Made by a program: the position numbers and the translations under genes. Below, one piece after another: positions 1 through 5,353 of a stretch of 7,162 nucleotides of DNA (positions within the stretch are counted from its first letter, which is position 1; each line of letters opens with the position of its first letter). Below the pieces are notes generated by a model. That model was not told the origin of the DNA. It ran no database searches and saw only the letters and a list, made by a program, of their open reading frames with translations. This stretch comes from RGIG8597 sp050872545 (GTDB taxonomy: Bacteria > Spirochaetota > GWE2-31-10), in NCBI GenBank assembly GCA_050872545.1, contig JBNMHA010000117.1, positions 1-7,162 on the forward strand, written 5' to 3'.

Positions 1-177
1 CTTTTGTGCATGATATTGTTTCATATTCTTGAAAATATGGGAATGACGATGGGAATAATGCCGATTACCGGAATTCCATTGCCGTTTATTTCTTACGGAG
101 GGTCGTTTCTGATAGTGTGCTACCTTTCCACCGGGTTGATGATGAATATAAAGTTGAATAGAATTTCGCCTTACTAG
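1..177 (+). CDS. rodA: RodA/MrdB-type SEDS peptidoglycan polymerase, C-terminal fragment
   Basis: The window opens inside this gene; only the last 58 codons and the TAG stop are present. SEDS proteins are multi-pass membrane glycosyltransferases that polymerise peptidoglycan. RodA works with a class B PBP in the elongation (rod-shape) complex, and FtsW does so at the septum. Visible here are a hydrophobic helix start (LLCMILFHILENMGMTMG), the hallmark MPITGIPLPFISYGGS loop at fragment residues 20-35, a final hydrophobic helix (FLIVCYLSTGLMMNI) and a short basic tail. The MPxTGIPLPF form of the loop favours RodA; FtsW usually reads LPTKGLPLPF. An intrinsic terminator follows 15 nt after the stop, so this is the last gene of its transcript. 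The family is firm; the RodA over FtsW choice is good but rests on one loop. Confidence 0.9.
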   Translation, partial: LLCMILFHILENMGMTMGIMPITGIPLPFISYGGSFLIVCYLSTGLMMNIKLNRISPY

Positions 178-192
178 AAATTGTACGGCAAC

Positions 193-240
193 AAAAAAAT
201 CGTCCGTTTGTACTTTGAAATACAGACAGACGATTTTTTT
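193..240. terminator. Bidirectional intrinsic terminator between rodA and apt
   Basis: Perfect 12-bp outer arms AAAAAAATCGTC (193-204) and GACGATTTTTTT (229-240) continue inward into an imperfect stem (CGTTTGTA with TACAGACA, tolerating G-U pairs) and a loop around 213-220. The arms end in a run of seven A or T, so the transcript has a U tract on either strand. It should end the rightward rodA transcript and can also stop the leftward copA-copZ-apt transcript, 119 nt past the apt stop. Confidence 0.88.
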
Positions 241-268
241 ATTAATAGGTAAAAATAGCTGCTTAACT

Positions 269-306
269 GTCATTTCTAAGATCTCCGGGTCAAGTCCGAA
301 AATGAC
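269..306. repeat. REP-like palindromic repeat, copy downstream of apt
   Basis: A 38-bp imperfect palindrome with outer arms GTCATTT (269-275) and AAATGAC (300-306) and an inner CCGGG/TCCG pairing around the loop TCAAG. Read on the minus strand, bases 306-280 match 21 of 27 positions, without gaps, to plus-strand bases 3629-3655, so the two are copies of one repeat family in opposite orientation. It lies between the terminator and the apt stop. A hairpin here could protect the 3' end of the apt mRNA; that role is inference. Between this element and apt (307-358) I see only AT-rich sequence. Confidence 0.6.
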
Positions 307-358
307 AAAAGACTAAAAGGCATATAATGACATTAAAATATAAAATTCTGCATTAGAT

Positions 359-880
359 CTAATACTTAATGACAGAATAAATATTTGGAATATCTTTGAT
401 TTTTTCTCTGCCTTTCAAGTCTGTAAGTTCGATTAAAAAAACCGCGCCTACAACTTTTGCGCCGAGCTTTTCCACAAGTTTGACAGCCGCTTCTATTGTT
501 CCCCCAGTAGCCATCAGGTCATCTACAATAACTACTTTTTGACCGGGTTTCAAAGCAGTTTTGTGCATTTCAATTACTGTTTTATCTCCGTATTCCAAAC
601 TGTATTCTACACTGATGGTTTCACCCGGAAGTTTACCTTTTTTTCTTACGGGAACAAATGACTTTCCCAAGTTGTAAGCTATTGGCATTCCGAATATGAA
701 TCCGCGTGATTCTGGACCTACAACCGCGTCAAAGTCAAGTTCACTGATTTCTTTTTGCATTGAATCAATTGCAATTTTCAGGCTTTCTGCGTTTTCTAAA
801 ATACTTGTAATATCTCGGAAAATAATTCCTTTCTCCGGGAAATCTTTAATATCTCTTATGCATTCTTTTAAATCTTTCAT
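359..880 (-). CDS. apt: Adenine phosphoribosyltransferase
   Basis: Cytoplasmic purine salvage enzyme of 173 residues: adenine plus PRPP gives AMP and pyrophosphate. The length is normal for bacterial APRT. Recognisable elements in order are the N-terminal IRDIKDFPEKGIIFRDIT block (residues 9-25), the VGPESRGFIFG segment (54-64) near the base and phosphate site, the flexible catalytic loop region KKGKLPGETISVEYSLEYG (80-98), and the PRPP-binding signature VVIVDDLMATGGT (116-128) with its paired Asp and TGGT. The ATG at 880 overlaps the copZ stop as ATGA, with GGAAGAAG ahead of it inside the copZ coding end, so translation is probably coupled to copZ. It is the last gene of the copA-copZ-apt operon. 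No metal-related role is evident from the sequence; placement with copper genes looks like shared transcription only. Confidence 0.97.
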   Translation of the reverse strand: MKDLKECIRDIKDFPEKGIIFRDITSILENAESLKIAIDSMQKEISELDFDAVVGPESRGFIFGMPIAYNLGKSFVPVRKKGKLPGETISVEYSLEYGDKTVIEMHKTALKPGQKVVIVDDLMATGGTIEAAVKLVEKLGAKVVGAVFLIELTDLKGREKIKDIPNIYSVIKY

Positions 881-1074
881 TTTGCTTCTTCCGGGCTAAA
901 ACCCAATTCATAAATTTCATTAAGCGCATTTTTTAAATCTGCATCATTTTTAATGTCTACTGATTTTTCCTGCAAATTAACTTCAGCTTCAATTTTGGCT
1001 TTGTTAAGAGCTTCTGTTATTCTTTTCACACATTTTTCGCAGTGCATGTCCGGTACGGAAATTTTTTTACTCAT
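877..1074 (-). CDS. copZ: CopZ-like copper chaperone, single HMA domain
   Basis: A 65-residue soluble protein made of one heavy-metal-associated domain, the usual size for CopZ/Atx1-type chaperones. Such proteins bind Cu+ through two cysteines and hand it to the N-terminal domain or platform of a CopA ATPase. The binding loop is DMHCEKC, with Cys at residues 12 and 15 of the chosen start. The pattern that follows (VKRITEALNK, then EVNLQEKSVDI, then LKNALNEIYELGF) matches the beta-alpha-beta-beta-alpha-beta fold. The start at ATG 1074 is preferred because AAGGAG lies exactly 7 nt upstream; a TTG at 1080 in the same frame is only 1 nt from that site and is rejected. It lies 17 nt after copA and overlaps apt by 4 nt. 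Its loop (MHCEKC) differs from the MHCAAC of CopA. Mercury or another soft metal is possible, but the partner makes copper most likely. Confidence 0.92.
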   Translation of the reverse strand: MSKKISVPDMHCEKCVKRITEALNKAKIEAEVNLQEKSVDIKNDADLKNALNEIYELGFSPEEAK

Positions 1075-1081
1075 AATCAAA

Positions 1082-1087
1082 CTCCTT
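1082..1087 (-). promoter_or_regulatory. Ribosome binding site that fixes the copZ start
   Basis: Minus-strand AAGGAG lies in the 17-nt gap between the copA stop and copZ, 7 nt before the ATG at 1074. Its spacing rules out the in-frame TTG at 1080. Confidence 0.85.
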
Positions 1088-1091
1088 ATGT

Positions 1092-3293
1092 TTATATTTT
1101 TTTATGTCTCAGCCGCAACGCATTTGTTACAACGCAAACGGAACTCATTGACATTGCAAGCCCGGCAATCATAGGATTGAGAAGCGGACCTCCAAACGCA
1201 TGAAGCAAACCGGCTGCAATCGGTATACATATCACATTGTAGCAAAATGCCCAAAAAAGATTTTGTTTTATCGTGCGCATTGTAAGGTGACTTAAATTAA
1301 TCGCTTTTGCAACAACCATCGGATCATTTTTCATCAGCACAATATCTGCGGAATCTATTGCAATATCGCTGCCACTGCTTACCGCACAACCAATATCTGC
1401 TTCGGTAAGAGCCGGCGCATCGTTTATTCCGTCACCGACCATTATTGCAAAACCAAACTTCTCTTTCAGTGAAGTCACAATTTGTGCCTTTTGCTCCGGC
1501 AGAACTTCGGCAAATACTTCATCGACTTTTAATATGTTGCCGATATGCTGTGCGCAAATTTTATTATCACCGGACAGCAGTACTGTTTTTATACCCATTT
1601 TCGATAATCTTTTAAATGTATCGGCTGCATTTTTTTTCAGCTTATCGGCAACAGCGATTACTCCAAGCAGCTGTTTGTTTTTTGCAACGGCAACAACAGT
1701 TTTTCCCTCTGATAAAAGTCTGTCAATATCAGCAGAAAATTTTGCAGTACTTATATCATTATCAGAAATAAATTTCATGCTTCCGACAATAATTTTTTCA
1801 CCTTTAAAAGTACAGATAACTCCTTTGCCCGCAAAATTCTCCACATTATCAGGAGTGCCAATACTTATATCATTATCAGTGGCATATTGCAAAATACTTG
1901 CTGAAACTGGATGTTCAATTGCCGATTCTGCTGCTGCTGCGCATTTTATCAATTCATCTGTACCGACATCGGATATGACATCAGTTACAGTCGGCTTGCC
2001 TTCAGTAACAGTTCCGGTTTTATCAAATACTGCTACTTTTACTTTGTTTGTTATCTCAAGAGCTTCTCCGTTTTTAATCAAAATTCCGTTGGCAGCTCCA
2101 AGACCTGTGCCGACCATTACTGCGGTAGGCGTCGCAAGTCCTAATGCACACGGACAAGCTATTACCAGCACACTTGTAAAAATTTGCACGGCAAAAGAAA
2201 GTTCTTTTGTACATATCAGCCATACAGCTGCGGCAATAATGGCAATTGCAATGACTGTCGGCACAAAAATTCCGGCAACTTTGTCCGCAATTTTTGAAAT
2301 AGGTGCTTTTTTTGCCTGCGCATTTTCCACAAATGCAATAATTTTTGCCAAAGTTGTGTCTTTTCCGATTTTGCTGACTTTGACATAAAGCATTCCGTTA
2401 ATATTTAAGCTTCCGCCCGTTACATTTGAATCGCTTTCTTTTGTTACTGGCAGACTTTCGCCTGTAAGCATTGATTCATCAACATTACTGCTTCCTTTTA
2501 TAACGACTGCGTCAAGCGGAATTTTTTCTCCCGGTTTGACCAACAAAATATCGCCGACATTAATTTTTGATGTAGGAACATCAGTTATTGTGCTGCCATT
2601 GCATAAATGTGAAACATCAGGCGTTAGCGCAATCAATTTTTTTATCGCATCAGTTGTTTTTTCTTTGCTGCGTGATTCCAAATATTTTCCCAGCATAATA
2701 AGCGTAATAACTACAGCTACAGACTCAAAGTAAAGATTGTGAACTGCATGTTCATTTTTACCGATTGTAAATGTGACTGCCAAACTGTAGATAAAAGATG
2801 CAGTTGCACCGATTGCAACAAGCGTATCCATATTTGGGTTTCCTTTAAGCAATGAAGAAAAACCATTTGTGAAAAAGTTTCGCCCGATAATCATAACAGG
2901 TATGCAAAGTATAATTTGCGTTAATGCAAAACCCAACTGATTGGAAGTTATATTTGCAAACGGCGGAACCGGCAAGTTTTTGAAAAACATTTGTCCCATA
3001 GAAATATAAAGCAAAATTATGCTTAAAATACCTGCGGCAAGTAAACCGTATGGTTTGGATATTTTCTGCGACTGAATTTGATTGTCTTGCAAAATACCAA
3101 AACCGGCTTTTTCTATAACACGTGCAAAATCTTTGTAACCGACTTTTTGCTCGTTGTAAGTCACACTCATTTTTTCAGTCATAAGGTTGACTTCGCAATT
3201 TTCAACTCCGTCAAGCCGAGAAACTACTCTTTGAACAGCACCGGAACATGCCGCACAGTGCATTCCTGTTATTGTATAAATTTCATCTTTCAT
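1092..3293 (-). CDS. copA: Cu+-exporting P1B-1-type ATPase CopA
   Basis: Inner-membrane pump of 733 residues that uses ATP to export Cu+ from the cytoplasm. Order of parts: one N-terminal HMA domain (about 3-68) with GMHCAAC, Cys 13 and 16; helices near 83-103, 120-138, 154-176 and 187-203; actuator domain with TGES at 277-280; helices at about 341-361 and 367-389, the latter carrying the metal-site CPC at 380-382; the phosphorylated Asp 424 in DKTGT; the nucleotide-domain HP at 461-462 (SAIEHPVSAS); GDGINDAP from 620; and final helices at about 675-698 and 701-722 with YN (685-686) and MSMSS (714-718). CPC plus YN plus MxxSS is the established Cu+ (P1B-1) signature, as opposed to Zn or Cd pumps. 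All catalytic motifs are intact. GAGG 7 nt before the ATG supports the start. It is the first gene of copA-copZ-apt; a possible operator lies 22 nt upstream. Confidence 0.97.
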   Translation of the reverse strand: MKDEIYTITGMHCAACSGAVQRVVSRLDGVENCEVNLMTEKMSVTYNEQKVGYKDFARVIEKAGFGILQDNQIQSQKISKPYGLLAAGILSIILLYISMGQMFFKNLPVPPFANITSNQLGFALTQIILCIPVMIIGRNFFTNGFSSLLKGNPNMDTLVAIGATASFIYSLAVTFTIGKNEHAVHNLYFESVAVVITLIMLGKYLESRSKEKTTDAIKKLIALTPDVSHLCNGSTITDVPTSKINVGDILLVKPGEKIPLDAVVIKGSSNVDESMLTGESLPVTKESDSNVTGGSLNINGMLYVKVSKIGKDTTLAKIIAFVENAQAKKAPISKIADKVAGIFVPTVIAIAIIAAAVWLICTKELSFAVQIFTSVLVIACPCALGLATPTAVMVGTGLGAANGILIKNGEALEITNKVKVAVFDKTGTVTEGKPTVTDVISDVGTDELIKCAAAAESAIEHPVSASILQYATDNDISIGTPDNVENFAGKGVICTFKGEKIIVGSMKFISDNDISTAKFSADIDRLLSEGKTVVAVAKNKQLLGVIAVADKLKKNAADTFKRLSKMGIKTVLLSGDNKICAQHIGNILKVDEVFAEVLPEQKAQIVTSLKEKFGFAIMVGDGINDAPALTEADIGCAVSSGSDIAIDSADIVLMKNDPMVVAKAINLSHLTMRTIKQNLFWAFCYNVICIPIAAGLLHAFGGPLLNPMIAGLAMSMSSVCVVTNALRLRHKKI

Positions 3294-3314
3294 ATTTAAT
3301 CCTCATTGATTAAA

Positions 3315-3330
3315 GTTAGCTAGTGCTAAC
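3315..3330. promoter_or_regulatory. Inverted-repeat operator candidate upstream of copA
   Basis: A perfect 6+6 inverted repeat, GTTAGC-TAGT-GCTAAC, sits 22 nt before the copA start and overlaps a possible -10 box, as expected for a repressor site. It is not the CopY box (TACA..TGTA) or the GC-rich CsoR box. It faintly recalls TTAG/CTAA half-sites of metalloregulators such as the DtxR group, but the half-site spacing differs. No regulator gene lies beside the operon in this window. Operator function is inferred from position and symmetry. Confidence 0.55.
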
Positions 3331-3356
3331 CTATTTGAGAGAAAAATTCAATGCAA
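3328..3356 (-). promoter_or_regulatory. Weak promoter candidate for copA-copZ-apt
   Basis: On the minus strand TTGCAT (3356-3351), a 17-nt spacer and TAGGTT (3333-3328) give a poor match to the housekeeping consensus, 3 of 6 bases in each box. Support comes mainly from position: 34 nt before the ATG and overlapping the GTTAGC inverted repeat. A weak core promoter under metal control is plausible but unproven. Confidence 0.3.
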
Positions 3357-3431
3357 ATAAACTTCTTTTAATAATGCGAATCTTACGCCATTTTACGTAA
3401 TTCTTTCTGTCACTTCAAAATGTGTTGCGTC

Positions 3432-3590
3432 GGTAATTTTTGTTGCTCCAAAACTTGTTTTCTATTATTCCGGCGTTGGTAATTTTTGTTGCTCCAAAAC
3501 TTGTTTTCTATTATTCCGGCGTTGGTAATTTTTGTTGCTCCAAAACTTGTTTTCTTATTATTCCGGTGTCAGTAATTTTTGTTGCTCCCA
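3432..3590. repeat. 46-bp direct tandem repeat array, about 3.4 copies
   Basis: Units begin at 3432, 3478, 3524 and 3571. The first two (46 bp each) are identical; the third is 47 bp with one extra T in its T-rich part and drifts near its end (GGTGTCA where the others have GGCGTT); the fourth is cut off after about 20 bp (AGTAATTTTTGTTGCTCCCA). Each full unit carries a small AAAAC-TT-GTTTT dyad. Identity of the first units points to recent duplication or slippage; the variable copies lie on the side nearer the regulator. Confidence 0.92.
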
Positions 3591-3602
3591 AATTTATGCT
3601 TC

Positions 3603-3655
3603 TTGTCATTCGCGTATTGCACCCTTTTGTCATTCTCGTGCTTGACACGGGAATC
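3603..3655. repeat. REP-like hairpin repeat, two tandem partial copies
   Basis: Two units of period 24 both begin TTGTCATTC (3603 and 3627). The first is degraded; the second forms a hairpin with arms ATTCTCGTG (3632-3640) and CACGGGAAT (3646-3654) around the loop CTTGA, with a single G-T pair. The second unit, 3629-3655, matches the inverted copy at 280-306 in 21 of 27 positions. The ATTCYCG..CGGGAAT design is like dispersed intergenic palindromes of other bacteria; whether this family is abundant in this genome cannot be told from the window. Confidence 0.6.
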
Positions 3656-3748
3656 AGCAGTGTGTTTTTATAACGAATTGTCAAATCAAAGCTCGACAAT
3701 AACAAAAAATTCATACTGGAAACTAAGTTATTTATATGTCGATTGGTC

Positions 3749-3753
3749 AAGGA
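3749..3753 (+). promoter_or_regulatory. Ribosome binding site that fixes the regulator start
   Basis: AAGGA lies 7 nt before the ATG at 3761. An in-frame TTG at 3743 lies upstream of this site and has no Shine-Dalgarno sequence of its own, so the ATG is chosen. Confidence 0.8.
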
Positions 3754-3760
3754 TACATTT

Positions 3761-5353
3761 ATGGACAACGATGTTTCGGCTGTTACGCTGATTTGCAGCC
3801 GTAAAAAAACTTCAATCAAACTTTATTCCATTTCACAGATTTGCGCTGATAATAAAAATATTACGATTTACTTGAAAAACGGAATGCTTCTTTCCACTTA
3901 TACGCCTATTTCGACAATTGAAAAAATGCTGCCTAAAGAACAGTTTTTCAGAATCAGAAAAAATTGCATTGTAGCTTTTAATGTTGTTGAAAAAATCGGG
4001 AAATCAAAGTTTCGCTTAATTGACGGCGAGACGCTGAAAATCAGCAGGAATAAAAAACCGGAATTTTCAGCCGCTTATGATAATTATCAGCTTGTAAATA
4101 AAGATTTACTTGCGATGATGCAAAAAGTACCTGTTAATATGGAAGATATTGAAATACGTTGTTCGATTTTTGATTTGTATCCGGATCCGACAGCACTGCT
4201 TAAAGTTGACAAACATGGGAAAGATTTGCGCATAGTTTACGCAAATGCGGCAATGGAAAAAATGGAACTAAAAAGCCGGGAAGAGATGATTTTAGGCAAG
4301 ACGAATATTCTGCCGATGGATACGCAGTGGGCGGAACATTACCGGGAAGCAGCGTTTCACGGTCAACGTGAGGAAGCACTGAAATTTTTTCCGGAAACCG
4401 GCAGGACAATGAAAATAAGCTGCTACAGCCCTTTTTACGGATACTGCGTTGTGATTATAACAAATGCCGATAATGTGCCGGTTATAGGCAATCATGCTGT
4501 TACTAATTATGCCGATTCTGCAAAGTTTTCCAAAGGGCAACTTCTTTTTTCATATTACGAGAAAACGCTTTATATACTTACTTTTCTTTATGACCAAGTT
4601 GTGTTTGTAAATCTTAATGAAAATCATTATTCAATTATCACTGATTGCTTTTCGTATTTTCAAGATAATGTGGATATGTCCGGAACATTTGATGATTTAT
4701 TTTTGAAGTACAGAACGATTGTTCATCCTGATTTTCGCAAAGAATTTTCAGAAGTATTTGTTAGGCTGCCGTTACTTGCCGCATTTCAGTCGGGCGCAAA
4801 AGAAATTCTGCGTCAATATCAGGAACGAAGCAGCAACGCAACTTATCATTGGGTTTCGTGTCATGTTCTGCGCCTTGTTAATCCGTTTAATGAAGATATT
4901 GTTGCCGTAGTACTGAAAAAAACTTACGAGAAGGAACAGCGGATTATCGAAAATAACGAACAGAAAGAAGAAATTATCAGAACGCTTGAGAATAATTTTG
5001 CAGCTGTTTATTATATGGATTTTAAGCAGAGAAAAATTACTGCGCTGAAAGAGATTAACAACGAAAGAAAATTTTTCTCCAGAATATTGAAGAAAAAATT
5101 TTTTGCCGGACTTACTTTGTACATCCAGAAAACAGTTCATCCGGACGACAGAAAATGTGTATTGGAAAAACTTGATTTTATTCCTATAAATGAAGCTTTA
5201 AGAAATGAAAAGTTTGTTGTATTAAAGTTCAGAATGAAGTTATCGGAAGAATGTTATGAAAATGTGGAGCTGACAATACATGCGGCAAAAATTTTCAATA
5301 ACAGAGTGGATGAAGTCGTTGTTGCAATACGTTTGATTAATGAGGGAAAATAA
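3761..5353 (+). CDS. LytTR-type DNA-binding regulator with C-terminal PAS-like sensing domains
   Basis: Probable soluble one-component transcription regulator of 530 residues. Residues about 12-108 look like a LytTR domain: ISQICADNKNITIYLKNG, then a helix (ISTIEKMLPKEQFFRI) and the family-typical RKNCIVAFNVVEKI strand, ending LKISRNKKPEF. Residues about 130-235 resemble a PAS fold (IFDLYPDPTALLKV, RIVYANAAMEKM). Two further PAS-like segments each contain the motif often seen at the end of the PAS core, VHPDF near 321 and VHPDDR near 459. A charged, probably coiled helix (KEQRIIENNEQKEEIIRTLE) links them. There are no transmembrane segments and no GGDEF, kinase or receiver domain, so the LytTR domain is the only visible output. 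In most LytTR proteins that domain is C-terminal; here it is at the N-terminus. The last codon overlaps the NFACT start as TAATG, so the two are translated together. Ligand and targets are unknown. The domain calls are by eye; the second and third PAS units are the least certain. Confidence 0.78.
   Translation: MDNDVSAVTLICSRKKTSIKLYSISQICADNKNITIYLKNGMLLSTYTPISTIEKMLPKEQFFRIRKNCIVAFNVVEKIGKSKFRLIDGETLKISRNKKPEFSAAYDNYQLVNKDLLAMMQKVPVNMEDIEIRCSIFDLYPDPTALLKVDKHGKDLRIVYANAAMEKMELKSREEMILGKTNILPMDTQWAEHYREAAFHGQREEALKFFPETGRTMKISCYSPFYGYCVVIITNADNVPVIGNHAVTNYADSAKFSKGQLLFSYYEKTLYILTFLYDQVVFVNLNENHYSIITDCFSYFQDNVDMSGTFDDLFLKYRTIVHPDFRKEFSEVFVRLPLLAAFQSGAKEILRQYQERSSNATYHWVSCHVLRLVNPFNEDIVAVVLKKTYEKEQRIIENNEQKEEIIRTLENNFAAVYYMDFKQRKITALKEINNERKFFSRILKKKFFAGLTLYIQKTVHPDDRKCVLEKLDFIPINEALRNEKFVVLKFRMKLSEECYENVELTIHAAKIFNNRVDEVVVAIRLINEGK

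Larger units (their letters stand above)
3357..3760. other. Gene-free, repeat-rich intergenic region
   Basis: About 400 nt between the divergent copA and LytTR-regulator transcripts. It contains a non-coding AT-rich stretch (3357-3431) with two TTACG direct copies, the 46-bp tandem array, the REP-like pair at 3603-3655, and about 100 nt of AT-rich leader before the regulator. Open frames crossing it on both strands merely translate the tandem repeats and show no start signals or conserved protein character. No confident promoter for the regulator is seen: a TATAAC at 3669-3674 lies 21 nt beyond the TTGACA within the REP-like repeat, which is too far. Confidence 0.6.

Noticed and set aside
352..363. 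Perfect 12-bp palindrome ATTAGATCTAAT over the apt stop
   Set aside because: Short and AT-rich, no partner sites or T tract; chance is sufficient explanation.
1534..2388. Long plus-strand frame (284 codons) opposite copA
   Set aside because: It lies antisense within a fully intact copA with all motifs; Ser/Ala/Ile-rich composition is typical of an antisense shadow.
3432..3590. CRISPR array
   Set aside because: The repeats are directly adjacent head to tail with no unique spacers, so this is a minisatellite-type tandem repeat.
3440..3673. Plus-strand frame of 77 codons across the tandem array
   Set aside because: It only translates the 46-bp repeats; no ribosome site and no protein-like conservation pattern beyond the repeat.
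3642..3674. Promoter TTGACA with TATAAC for the LytTR regulator
   Set aside because: The spacer is 21 nt and the TTGACA belongs to the REP-like hairpin repeat.
3511..3819. Minus-strand frame of 102 codons overlapping the array and the regulator start
   Set aside because: It crosses the regulator's ribosome site and N-terminus and its C-terminal part is repeat translation; judged a shadow.
4772..5140. Minus-strand frame of 122 codons inside the regulator gene
   Set aside because: Antisense to a gene with clear start, PAS motifs and downstream coupling; no ribosome site noted.
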